Positions 15,765 through 23,939 of a stretch of DNA of 64,000 bases are shown here, piece after piece. The notes beneath the pieces are model-generated. The model was not told where the DNA came from, did not search any database, and worked only from the letters and a program-made list of their open reading frames with translations. Source of the DNA: an uncultured Caryophanales bacterium. Lineage in GTDB: Bacteria; Bacillota_I; Bacilli_A; RFN20; CAG-826. The DNA lies in assembly GCA_946612115.1 (NCBI GenBank), contig CAMOEI010000003.1, forward strand, positions 62,001 through 126,000, read 5' to 3'. The first letter of the stretch is position 1; each line of letters begins with the position of its first letter. Both the position numbers and the translations under genes were made by a program.

Positions 15765-17018
15765 TTATTTAGTTTGAAATTTTTTAATAAGTAATAAAGC
15801 AATACCAACTGCACTTAATGTGGCAATGATACTAGATGTAATAGCGATGTTACCTCCACAGCCATTTGAAGGTGCTGCCATTCCTAAATAAAGAACAATC
15901 GTGTATGATTCAGCGTTCTTGGTAACTGACATTTTTACTGCTGTTTTTTCTGTACTGCTAATCCTTACACTTCCATCAGCGTTCTTTGTAATTGTAGCTG
16001 GTCCAGAATATTCAGAACCATTAGTGTTATAGAATGTCCATGTTGCTTCAGCATCGATTGAATTGTTCACAAATGGATAAAGCAAAACATAATCAGATAA
16101 ATCCATCATTGAATATGCTTTAGGCATTACATAGAATGTTCCATCAGCTTTTTTCATTCTGATATCAACTGAAATATCAGTAGATGGTGGTGGGGTTGGG
16201 GTTGGTTGAGATGCACAGATAGCTTGTGTTTTCGCGTTTGTGTTACCCCAAATTTGACATGCATATTCTGGGTGATCAATAAATGGATTTTTATTTCCTT
16301 GAAGTTTTTCAGCTTCAGTGTTTCTTGTTCTTTCTCTAGCGGTGACTGGATAACGAATATTCCAAGACAATAAATCACTTAATTTACCATGTAAGTGACT
16401 ACTTTCACTTGCAGTGGAGTTATCACAAAGTCCTAATTGAGCATCAGCGACAACACAGTAGAAAATAATTCTAGCGGCGTCTCCTCTATAAGAGGCTGAT
16501 GCTGTATGGCCAACTGTTGCAGGATCCCAACCATAAGAATCTCCAATTTCCGCAAAGTGTTTGTTTCCACGGTCACTATTATCACTAGTGAATGTTGGTC
16601 TAGTCATATGAATGTCGTCTTCAAGAGGATCTTTATCACGACCTAAGACAGTTCTACTAGCAGGCCAAACGTGTTCTCTATTCATTCCGCTCTTGGAGCC
16701 ACTTGTTCCATTATAGAAACCTGTAATAGTGTTGCTTCCTGTTCCTGGATCAGTCTTATAATACGCCCCAGAAGAGAACATACTGTCATAACCAACACGG
16801 CTTCTTAATTTTGTTTTATTAATTTTTTGTAAACTTGTTAATAATGCAGGGCCACTACTTAAATCAACACCTGCATAGTAAGTTGCAGGGTCTTCATTAG
16901 AATATGCAGCTTCTGCTTCTCTAACAGCAGTTTTATCTCTAATAACGTCAAAGGCGATAAGACCAACTGAAAGAACTCCAATTAAACCCAAACCAATAAC
17001 ACTTTTCTTAATTTTCAT
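15765..17018 (-). CDS. Secreted or cell-surface endonuclease I-family nuclease with C-terminal anchor
   Basis: A 417-residue exported DNA/RNA nuclease of the Endonuclease_1 (EndA/NucM/Bsn) family, probably for nutrient scavenging outside the cell. It has an N-terminal signal segment (KKSVIGLGLIGVLSVGLIAF), then the catalytic region with NREHVWPAS (His as general base) and DDIHMTRPTFTSDNSDRGNKHF. A Pro/Thr linker leads to a roughly 100-residue beta domain. The C-terminus is NGCGGN, a hydrophobic helix of about 20 residues and KKFQTK, a sorting-tail layout. A TATAAT box (17045-17050) lies about 27 bp before the start. Confidence 0.9.
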   Translation of the reverse strand: MKIKKSVIGLGLIGVLSVGLIAFDVIRDKTAVREAEAAYSNEDPATYYAGVDLSSGPALLTSLQKINKTKLRSRVGYDSMFSSGAYYKTDPGTGSNTITGFYNGTSGSKSGMNREHVWPASRTVLGRDKDPLEDDIHMTRPTFTSDNSDRGNKHFAEIGDSYGWDPATVGHTASASYRGDAARIIFYCVVADAQLGLCDNSTASESSHLHGKLSDLLSWNIRYPVTARERTRNTEAEKLQGNKNPFIDHPEYACQIWGNTNAKTQAICASQPTPTPPPSTDISVDIRMKKADGTFYVMPKAYSMMDLSDYVLLYPFVNNSIDAEATWTFYNTNGSEYSGPATITKNADGSVRISSTEKTAVKMSVTKNAESYTIVLYLGMAAPSNGCGGNIAITSSIIATLSAVGIALLLIKKFQTK

Positions 17019-17085
17019 AATAGTTGTCTCTCTAATACATATACATTATACGCCTATATGTAGATTAATAAAACTATCTTATTTT

Positions 17086-17115
17086 TAAGAAAAAAGAACC
17101 ACATAAGTGATTCTT
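17086..17115 (-). terminator. Terminator after PII-like gene
   Basis: On the minus strand AAGAATCAC, loop TTAT, GTGGTTCTT, then a T-run. It closes the DUF1538-PII operon. Confidence 0.8.
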
Positions 17116-17140
17116 TTAATTAACAAATAGTGAGTATTAT

Positions 17141-17455
17141 CTACTCGAATTTTAATCCTGAAACATTACTCGCAGGTAAAGAGAAGACAATACCTTGTCC
17201 ATTTGTTTCAATGCCTCCAACCTTGTTAATGGCAGACATAATGGCATCTCTTGTTTTAACATTAGTTAAAATATAGACCATTTCCTTTTGTGGAGTGATT
17301 ACTAAACCGTATTTCTTTTCAATATCTTTATTCGCTGTTCCACGAGCACGGATAATAGTGCCACCTCTAGCTCCTGCTTCTCTAGCAGCATCCATTACTT
17401 TTTCGGAATAGCCTTCGTTGATGATAACAACGATTAATTCATGTTTTTCTGCCAT
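17141..17455 (-). CDS. PII-family nitrogen-regulator-like protein 2
   Basis: A 104-residue PII-like signalling protein. It has the ferredoxin-like fold expected of the family: strand ELIVVIINEG, helix, then AREAGARGGTIIRARGTA, which corresponds to the T-loop region, and KEMVYILTNVKTRDAIMSAINK. The Tyr51 uridylylation motif of GlnB is not present. I start at the ATG with AGGGGGT 6 nt upstream; this site is formed by the last codons of the preceding gene, 4 bp away. PII-like proteins next to DUF1538 membrane proteins are a recurring pair, so it probably gates that transporter. Confidence 0.82.
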   Translation of the reverse strand: MAEKHELIVVIINEGYSEKVMDAAREAGARGGTIIRARGTANKDIEKKYGLVITPQKEMVYILTNVKTRDAIMSAINKVGGIETNGQGIVFSLPASNVSGLKFE

Positions 17456-17459
17456 AACT

Positions 17460-17870
17460 TTACCCCCTAATGGTTTGAGTGAAGAATTTGTAAAGTTTAA
17501 CTCCCACAATTGAACTAAGTTCAAGAGTGAAACCAACCCCATTATTTTTACGACTTGAAGCAAAATATGCTTCTAGTTCTTCTTTAATTTCTTTAACGCG
17601 ATCTTCTCTAACGACCGAACAAACAACTTCTTTTCTAGTATCTTCAATATTCAATATTTCTTTAACTTTGCTATTTGCGGTACCCTCTCCAATTTGAACA
17701 AATTGAGCAGTGCTTCCTCTATTTTTGAAGATCCTAATGATGTTATCAGCTTGGCCATAGTTCACAATGACTACATAGTAAACAAGCTTTTTGAGATCTT
17801 CCCTTTTTTCAAAAGGAGTGTATGTCTCTTCTTTTTTGACTGCTTTTTTAGCTTTCTTAACTTCCGCCAT
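17460..17870 (-). CDS. PII-family-like protein 1 with basic N-terminal tail
   Basis: A 136-residue protein with a Lys-rich N-terminal tail (residues 1-28) and then a PII-like domain: LVYYVVIVNYGQADNIIRIFKNRGSTAQFVQIGEGTA, and a helix DRVKEIKEELEAYFA. It is related to but distinct from the next gene, so the two may form a heteromeric regulator. It lies 11 bp after the DUF1538 gene with AGGAGG in the gap. No ligand can be assigned from sequence. Confidence 0.75.
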   Translation of the reverse strand: MAEVKKAKKAVKKEETYTPFEKREDLKKLVYYVVIVNYGQADNIIRIFKNRGSTAQFVQIGEGTANSKVKEILNIEDTRKEVVCSVVREDRVKEIKEELEAYFASSRKNNGVGFTLELSSIVGVKLYKFFTQTIRG

Positions 17871-17881
17871 AAAAGAACCTC

Positions 17882-19504
17882 CTAATTAAAATGGATGATT
17901 TCGTTATTACGAACATCTTCAATTTGCTCTCTAACAAGTTTAAGAGCGTACATTGATTTAAATTTAGTAACTAATCCAAGAATTTGAATAGCAATAATTG
18001 GTGTCATAGCGATTAAAGCAACCGCTCCAAAGGAAGTATTATAGAATCTTAAGCTTTCAGTTAACACTCCATCAGTAACAACATCTCCTTCAATTGGATT
18101 AGCAGCTCCTCTAATAGAGAATAGACCAATAATCATTGGAAGAATAAAAGATACCGCCATCGGACCAGAAGCAGTTCCACCAGAGTCAAAAGCGATTGCG
18201 GTATATAAATCTGGTACTAAGAACATTAAGACAAATGATAATAAATATCCTGGAACAATTATATAAATAATTGAGAAGTTATATAAGGTTCTGATAAATG
18301 ATAATCCAATAGCAATTCCAACACCAATTGATAAGGTGAATAAAACAGTCTTTCTTTTGATTTGCCCATCACTAATTTCTTCAATTTGAGTTGTTAAGAC
18401 GTGGACTGCAGGTTCACATAAAATAGTCACCATACCGATAACAAAGGCCACGATAATGATAATCCAGTCTGGTTGATTGGCGAGCTTTTGTCCAACCTCT
18501 AATCCGATTGGGCTCATTGTCGCTCCAACTGCAGTTAAAAAGAATGTTAATCCAACAAAAGAAAGGAGGAAACCAATCATTAATTGTCCAATTTTCTTCG
18601 CTGATAATTTGATATAAATAAGTTCATAAATAAAGAAGATTACAAGTATTGGAGTTAACGCCATAATGACTTCAATTAGAGCACCTAATGAAGTGAAGCT
18701 TGAATTAGGTAATAACGAATGTAAGAAGCGATCAATAATCGAAATATTTGCAAAATTTGGAAGTTGATAAGCAGAAAATCCTGCTGGATTAACCATAATT
18801 AAAATAACCATTGTTAATATTGGTCCAATAGAGGCAAGACCAACTAAACCAAAGGAACTATCTCTAGAATTGTCTCTTCCTCTAACCATTGCAACTCCTG
18901 CTCCAAGAGCCAATATGAACGGCACTGTTGCAGAACCAGTTGTCACCCCTCCAGCATCAAAAATAAATGGTAAATACACGTGATTTGCAGGATTTACTTG
19001 CAAAATGCAGATCATTAAGAAGACCATCAAATAGAAAAGTAAATACCAAATATTGAGCGATTTATTATAGACAACTCTTAAGATTCCAATAACGACAAAG
19101 ATTCCAACTCCTGCAGCGATTGATCCGATTAAAATCCACTTATTGATTTGAACTTGATTGGAAATAATTAAGATACTTGGCTCGGCGCAAGTAATAAGAG
19201 TGCCCAGTAAGAAAGCAAAGATAATAACTATCCAAAGATTCTTTTGCTTAGATAAGCTAGTGCCCATATATTCACCAACTTTAACTAGTGAATTAGAAGC
19301 GCCTACTTGGAATAAGGCTAAGCCAACAATTAAAACGACCGCACCAACACCAAGGAGTAAATAGTTATCTCCACCTAAACTAACGTCAGTAATTGTTGTT
19401 CCAATTGGTGCAACACCAAATAGAGATAATAGAAAAACAATCACCACGATTGGAGTGATTGATAATAAGCTAGATAAGAAGGCGCGAGCGAATCTATTTT
19501 TCAT
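17882..19504 (-). CDS. DUF1538 multi-pass membrane protein (putative transporter)
   Basis: A 540-residue integral membrane protein made of two repeated DUF1538 halves, each with TCAEPS/LCEPAV and FDAGGVTTGSATVPFILALG or FDSGGTASGPMAVSFILPM signatures (near residues 105/360 and 182/423). About 12 hydrophobic segments are visible. The internal repeat with inverted-looking GG-T-G motifs suggests a channel or secondary transporter; the substrate is unknown. Two PII-like genes follow directly, implying nitrogen- or energy-linked control. The ATG has no ribosome site; a TATAAT lies only 9 nt upstream, so the message may be leaderless. Confidence 0.85.
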   Translation of the reverse strand: MKNRFARAFLSSLLSITPIVVIVFLLSLFGVAPIGTTITDVSLGGDNYLLLGVGAVVLIVGLALFQVGASNSLVKVGEYMGTSLSKQKNLWIVIIFAFLLGTLITCAEPSILIISNQVQINKWILIGSIAAGVGIFVVIGILRVVYNKSLNIWYLLFYLMVFLMICILQVNPANHVYLPFIFDAGGVTTGSATVPFILALGAGVAMVRGRDNSRDSSFGLVGLASIGPILTMVILIMVNPAGFSAYQLPNFANISIIDRFLHSLLPNSSFTSLGALIEVIMALTPILVIFFIYELIYIKLSAKKIGQLMIGFLLSFVGLTFFLTAVGATMSPIGLEVGQKLANQPDWIIIIVAFVIGMVTILCEPAVHVLTTQIEEISDGQIKRKTVLFTLSIGVGIAIGLSFIRTLYNFSIIYIIVPGYLLSFVLMFLVPDLYTAIAFDSGGTASGPMAVSFILPMIIGLFSIRGAANPIEGDVVTDGVLTESLRFYNTSFGAVALIAMTPIIAIQILGLVTKFKSMYALKLVREQIEDVRNNEIIHFN

Positions 19505-19513
19505 AGCAGTTCA

Positions 19514-19519
19514 ATTATA
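19514..19519 (-). promoter_or_regulatory. -10 box of a possibly leaderless DUF1538 mRNA
   Basis: A perfect TATAAT on the minus strand, 9 nt before the ATG. Transcription would begin 2-3 nt before the start codon. The -35 region is weak. Confidence 0.5.
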
Positions 19520-19551
19520 CTTTTATTAAGTATATTTGAGAATAATTAAAA

Positions 19552-19590
19552 TTAAAAAAATACTCCTTAAACATTTTGTTTTGGGAGTAT
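19552..19590 (-). terminator. Terminator after RluA-family gene
   Basis: On the minus strand ATACTCC, a 17-nt loop, GGAGTAT, followed by a T-run. Confidence 0.75.
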
Positions 19591-19591
19591 C

Positions 19592-20515
19592 TTAGATTTT
19601 CACTTTAGGGAATAATGTGAAGAACTCTTTTGGCACAGGAGCTTTAAACTTAAGCTCTTTACCAGTTAATGGGTGCCTAATATCAAGTTCATAGGCATGT
19701 AATCCAAGTCTTTTTATTGGGTTAGTTGGATTACCATATTTATCATCCCCGATGATGTGATGACCAACATCTCCTAAATGCACTCTGATTTGATTTTTTC
19801 TACCGCTATCAATGTGGACATCTAATAAAGAATAATTACCTTCTTCAGCAATAACTTTATAGTGAGTAACTGAATATTGTCCATCACCTTTCTTCTTAGA
19901 AGAATACATCATATTTTGTGCGTTCTTCTTTAAATAAGAAGTAATGGTGCCAGATTTCTCTTTTAAGATTCCATCAACAATTGCGTAATATCCTCTTAAA
20001 GAAACTAAATCATTCCATTTATCTTGTAATGCTTCTTGAAGTTTTTGGTTTTTAACAAACATCAAGACTCCAGATGTATCTTCATCAATACGGTGAACAA
20101 CATAGATACGATTGTGTTTATCTTTCTGTTGAACGTAATCAGTAACAATACGATAAGCGGTTGAACCTTTTTCTTTATCGCTAGCGATACTTAATAACCC
20201 TGAAGGTTTATTAATAACTAGCATTTCATTATTTTCAAAAATAATAGGTAAATTACTTCTAGCTTTTTGTCTAACAGGAGTCTTTGAAATGATGACAGTA
20301 TCACCTTTACACAATTTAAAATTAAATTGTGAAATAGGCGCACCATCAATGCTCACTCTGTGATTAGATAATAAAGATTTAACTGAATTGCGGCTTTGAT
20401 CTTTTAAAGTTTCTAAAAGAAATTCCAATAGTTCGCAGTCTTTATTAACTTTGAATTCTCTAGAACCAGAATAATCTTTGCTTCTATTTTCAAATCTCTT
20501 TTTATTTTTGTTCAT
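19592..20515 (-). CDS. RluA-family RNA pseudouridine synthase
   Basis: Isomerises specific uridines of rRNA or tRNA. The 307 residues comprise an S4-like RNA-binding N-terminal domain (LEFLLETLKDQSRNSVKSLLSNHRVSIDG, about 28-56) and the catalytic domain with HRIDEDTSGVLMF, whose Asp is the nucleophile, plus KNQIRVHLGDVGHHIIGDDKYG. This pattern is the RluA/RluC/RluD group, but the exact site cannot be told. The start overlaps the end of the ATP-grasp gene by 14 bp. Confidence 0.92.
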   Translation of the reverse strand: MNKNKKRFENRSKDYSGSREFKVNKDCELLEFLLETLKDQSRNSVKSLLSNHRVSIDGAPISQFNFKLCKGDTVIISKTPVRQKARSNLPIIFENNEMLVINKPSGLLSIASDKEKGSTAYRIVTDYVQQKDKHNRIYVVHRIDEDTSGVLMFVKNQKLQEALQDKWNDLVSLRGYYAIVDGILKEKSGTITSYLKKNAQNMMYSSKKKGDGQYSVTHYKVIAEEGNYSLLDVHIDSGRKNQIRVHLGDVGHHIIGDDKYGNPTNPIKRLGLHAYELDIRHPLTGKELKFKAPVPKEFFTLFPKVKI

Positions 20516-21383
20516 AAATCTTTCTTATAACCATTTTGGCATAAATCTCAGCAACATTGATTTTAGTAACTTTCTCAAACTCTTCGAAAAAAGCATTAGA
20601 ATTCATTTCACATAATACTGGTTCATCATTTTCTCCAAATAAGAAATCAAGCCCAGCGTATTCAATATGATATAGCTTAGCAATGTATTCAGAAACTTTT
20701 CTAATCTTATCAGTAATCACTAAAGTTTTAGCGGAAGCAGTAGTGGAGAAATTACTTCTAAAATCTTCTCTATTATATCGTTCAAACCCACCGACAATTT
20801 GTTCATCAATAATAAGAATTCTCATTGATCTTCCATCGCTAGTTTTAATATATTCTTGGAACTGCAATGGATTGCGACAATGCTCTTTATAGAGGTTAAT
20901 TAATTCATCTTTAGATTTAACTAAAAACACCCCAGTTCCTAGTGAACCATAAACCTTTTTTAAAACAAGTGGGAGGCCTAATTCTTCAACAACATAATCA
21001 AGGAATTTGAAATTATCTTCTTTAAGTTCCTGAGAATAAAATAACGGCCCAGATATCGTTTTTGGCATCAAAATTCCTTTATTTGCTAAAGAAATATTTG
21101 TTAGACCTTTATCATCACATAACTTAATAAAATCAGCGGAATCAAACATTCTAATTCCTTGCTTTTCAATCATTCTGGCAAGATAAATGTCCTTATCTAA
21201 GTAGATGACAAAATCGCACTTAGGCAAATTCAGTTGTAGGTTGTTGTCTTTAATGATCGCTAAACTTCCATCATTAACGAAAACATCAAGGGTAACACCA
21301 AGTTTATTAAACTCTTCTGTAAACCTTTTGATCTTATATTCGTTATGACCTAATTCTTGGTTAACAATAATGATTCCGTTCAT
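20502..21383 (-). CDS. RimK-like ATP-grasp ligase
   Basis: A 293-residue ATP-grasp enzyme that should form an amide bond between a carboxylate and an amine. Visible are the central ATP-binding part LPLVLKKVYGSLGTGVFLVKS, the QEYIKTSDGRSMRILIIDEQIVGGFER segment and the metal site LLFGENDEPVLCEMNSNAFFEEFEKV. This resembles RimK/LysX-type alpha-L-glutamate ligases and peptide-modifying enzymes. It is grouped with a second, larger ATP-grasp protein and a GrpB-family protein, but no carrier peptide gene is visible. Substrate unknown. Confidence 0.8.
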   Translation of the reverse strand: MNGIIIVNQELGHNEYKIKRFTEEFNKLGVTLDVFVNDGSLAIIKDNNLQLNLPKCDFVIYLDKDIYLARMIEKQGIRMFDSADFIKLCDDKGLTNISLANKGILMPKTISGPLFYSQELKEDNFKFLDYVVEELGLPLVLKKVYGSLGTGVFLVKSKDELINLYKEHCRNPLQFQEYIKTSDGRSMRILIIDEQIVGGFERYNREDFRSNFSTTASAKTLVITDKIRKVSEYIAKLYHIEYAGLDFLFGENDEPVLCEMNSNAFFEEFEKVTKINVAEIYAKMVIRKIYEQK

Positions 21384-21404
21384 ATTGATTTATTATTTCA
21401 TTTA

Positions 21405-21434
21405 ATTAAAAAGAAAACAACTTAATGTTGTTTC
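21405..21434 (-). terminator. Terminator after GrpB-family gene
   Basis: On the minus strand GAAACAAC, loop, GTTGTTTTC, then TTTTT. Confidence 0.7.
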
Positions 21435-21438
21435 CTAA

Positions 21439-21945
21439 TTATTCAAATCTGAAGTTTTCTTTAACGATTCCTTCGATATAATTTTGTTTTGTTAATCGAT
21501 AAGTTTCAAAGTCTGCTCCACATTTTTTGAGTAATTCTTCTCTAAAACGATTATACGCTCTTACTCGACTACGATCTTCCATGAGGTAGGTCTTAAAAGC
21601 TTTGAACTCATTATATCTTTGAGAAGCATATTGCACGATTCTTAATGTAATGCCATATCCTAATACTTTGGTTTTCTTCACTAAGACTAAACAATCGACA
21701 TCAGAGTATTGAGGGACAAGACGATATTCTCTATTACAAAGTAAATTTTGAACTGTCGTTGCATCGATAATGTCATTGATTGATAGAAGAATGTCGACAT
21801 TTTTAGCAGACATACATACAGGTATTGATGTCGCACCAATATGCTCAATAGAAACTTTGATGTCTCCTAAGATAAATTTCAAATTTATCTTTTCTTGATT
21901 AAAGGCATCGCTCCATTTTTCTGGTTGATATTCAAAATTCGCCAT
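21439..21945 (-). CDS. GrpB-family nucleotidyltransferase-like protein
   Basis: A 168-residue protein of the GrpB/DUF416-like UPF0157 family. The core IEHIGATSIPVCMSAKNVDILLSI (about residues 34-57) is the usual GS-x-D/NVDI nucleotidyltransferase-fold signature, followed by the family's LRIVQYASQRYNEFKAFKTYLMED. The first catalytic position is altered (GATSIP where many have GSTSVP), which is within family variation. No biochemical role is established. It sits 2 bp after the large ATP-grasp gene, so the two are cotranscribed. Confidence 0.8.
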   Translation of the reverse strand: MANFEYQPEKWSDAFNQEKINLKFILGDIKVSIEHIGATSIPVCMSAKNVDILLSINDIIDATTVQNLLCNREYRLVPQYSDVDCLVLVKKTKVLGYGITLRIVQYASQRYNEFKAFKTYLMEDRSRVRAYNRFREELLKKCGADFETYRLTKQNYIEGIVKENFRFE

Positions 21946-21947
21946 AA

Positions 21948-23234
21948 TTACGCTCCATCGATGTGAGTGTCACAAATATTTTCATATGAATTGCCATCTT
22001 TATTAAACATAGAAGATTTCTTTTTACTTCCACTAGATGGTTCAACAAGTTTATTAACATAAGCATGGAAAACTTCCATATCTTTTTTATTAGAGAATTT
22101 TGCCATATAGAATTTATTGCCCATACAGTCCGCTAAGACATCTGGATAGATTCCAGTATTACAAAGTTCTTTTTGAAAGGTTCTGAATATATCTTCATCA
22201 GTATAGAAGTAGTTCTTACCCCATCTTCTACTAGCGGTTGCTAAGTAATATTTATCACCATTTGCTTTTTCAGGTTCGATCTCCGCCATAACATCAGCGT
22301 AAATTTGGTAGCAGTTTAAAGAATTACCAAAATTTATCATATCTGGAGTGTATCCTCCTGGTGGACGAATGTTAACCTCTAAACCAACAATATCACCAAT
22401 TTGGAAAAAGCCTTCTCTTTCCATTGTGACTTTAAAGAATTCAAAGTGGAAAAATCTCTTTCTAATTCTAAATGCCTTAACAGCAGCGTGACCAGCTTTA
22501 ACTAAATTAGGATCAGGTTTCTTATTCACATAATAGAACATATCTAATCCAGCTTTAGCGACATCACTAATTGAAGGTGGACAGACCATTGATGAATAGA
22601 AAACGACGTTGCTATCTTTATCGGCAACTCCGTCAAAAGTAACGATATCTCCAGTAACATATGTTTCGCAAATATATGAGATATTCGCGTCTTTTTCTGC
22701 GTAAAAAGCCTCTAAATCTTCTAAATTCTTGATTTTATAACTGATTGCAGCGCCAACACCGATATCTGATTTAATAAATAAAGGATAGCCATGTTTTTTA
22801 GCGAAATTAACTAATTCGTTATGGTCTCCAACAAGGATATATGGAGCAACTTTAACACCAGCCTTTTCAAAGCTTTGTTTCATTTCAGATTTCTTTTGAT
22901 AATGGTCTAATTCATGTTCTCTTAAACCAGTATCAATGTTAAAAATATCTCTTAAAATTGAGTCTTTTCTAAGCCAATATTCATTATTACTCTCTAAATA
23001 ATCGATATGACCATATCTATCTTGGAAATAACCTACTGCTCTTTTTTCTTCATCAAAGTTATCAAGGTTATTCACCTTATAATATTCAGTTAGTGATTCT
23101 TTAAGTTCTGGGGCTAGTGAATCATATGGTTCATCCCCAACTCCAAGCACTCTAAAGCCGTCTTTTTTTAATGCTTGGGCGAATCTAAAGTAGGTCCTTG
23201 GAAAATTTGGTGAGATTAAAACGAAATTTTTCAT
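21948..23234 (-). CDS. Large ATP-grasp protein (carboxylate-amine ligase type)
   Basis: A 428-residue ATP-grasp protein resembling PurK/biotin-carboxylase-like enzymes. It opens with a Rossmann-like segment (FVLISPNFPRTYFRFAQALKKDGFRVLGVGDEP), has the ATP-binding part GYPLFIKSDIGVGAAISYKI and the metal-binding EVNIRPPGGYTPDMINF. The product is unknown. It shares an operon with the GrpB-family gene and perhaps the RimK-like gene downstream. The promoter region is shared with divergent tetR in a 93-bp gap. Confidence 0.78.
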   Translation of the reverse strand: MKNFVLISPNFPRTYFRFAQALKKDGFRVLGVGDEPYDSLAPELKESLTEYYKVNNLDNFDEEKRAVGYFQDRYGHIDYLESNNEYWLRKDSILRDIFNIDTGLREHELDHYQKKSEMKQSFEKAGVKVAPYILVGDHNELVNFAKKHGYPLFIKSDIGVGAAISYKIKNLEDLEAFYAEKDANISYICETYVTGDIVTFDGVADKDSNVVFYSSMVCPPSISDVAKAGLDMFYYVNKKPDPNLVKAGHAAVKAFRIRKRFFHFEFFKVTMEREGFFQIGDIVGLEVNIRPPGGYTPDMINFGNSLNCYQIYADVMAEIEPEKANGDKYYLATASRRWGKNYFYTDEDIFRTFQKELCNTGIYPDVLADCMGNKFYMAKFSNKKDMEVFHAYVNKLVEPSSGSKKKSSMFNKDGNSYENICDTHIDGA

Positions 23235-23270
23235 ATATCACTATTATAAATAATTATTTTTTATATTCTA

Positions 23271-23321
23271 TTGATTTTTCAATAGTGGGGCATTACACTT
23301 TTCATTGACTAAATTGTCAAT
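23271..23321 (+). promoter_or_regulatory. tetR promoter with palindromic operator
   Basis: TTGATT (23271-23276), 17 bp, TACACT (23294-23299). An inverted repeat ATTGAC-6-GTCAAT (23304-23321) covers the expected start of transcription, the usual place for a TetR autoregulatory operator. Confidence 0.6.
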
Positions 23322-23327
23322 TAAACT

Positions 23328-23930
23328 ATGCCAAAGACTAAAGAACAATTCCAAGCCATCAAAGAAGAAAGAGCAGATTCCATCTTAAGAAGCGCTCTTC
23401 CTATTTTCACTATTAAAGGCTATGATGGGACTTCAATTGATGAGATTGCTAAAGCCGCTAATTGTTCCCATGGTCTTTTATATCACTATTACAAAAATAA
23501 AGATGACTTATTCCATGAAATGATGGAATTGATTGTCGTTCCATATGTTAGGTCAGTTAGAGAGTCAGTGGATCTTAATCAAAAAGCTTCATATGCATTA
23601 CATGATTTGATAAACGCTCACCTTAATGCTTTAAAAAGCGATAATGATGAGCTTTGCATGTCGATATATCTAATTCTCAATATGCACTTGCAAAGAACTG
23701 TGAATCTAAAAAGAAGACCCACAAATCGGAAACGATTAGGTGAATACATTATGGACCTCATTGAGCGAGGTCAATACGAAGGAGATTTCACCAAAGAATA
23801 CTCTTCTAGAGAGATCACAATGATATTAATGACAAGCCTTAAAGGCTTATCATATAACAGAATAATGCTCGGCAGTAAGAAATTCTACTGCCCTCATAGC
23901 GAACCGTTTATGAGAATGATTTATAAGTAA
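23328..23930 (+). CDS. TetR-family regulator of the exporter operon
   Basis: A 200-residue repressor with the TetR helix-turn-helix at residues 30-60 (TSIDEIAKAANCSHGLLYHYYKNKDDLF) and a variable ligand-binding C-terminal half. It is the first gene of an operon with two ABC exporter genes (10-bp gap), so it probably senses a compound that they export. The inverted repeat just upstream is a likely autoregulatory site. No good ribosome site is seen before the ATG. Confidence 0.88.
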   Translation: MPKTKEQFQAIKEERADSILRSALPIFTIKGYDGTSIDEIAKAANCSHGLLYHYYKNKDDLFHEMMELIVVPYVRSVRESVDLNQKASYALHDLINAHLNALKSDNDELCMSIYLILNMHLQRTVNLKRRPTNRKRLGEYIMDLIERGQYEGDFTKEYSSREITMILMTSLKGLSYNRIMLGSKKFYCPHSEPFMRMIYK

Positions 23931-23939
23931 GGAGGAAAT

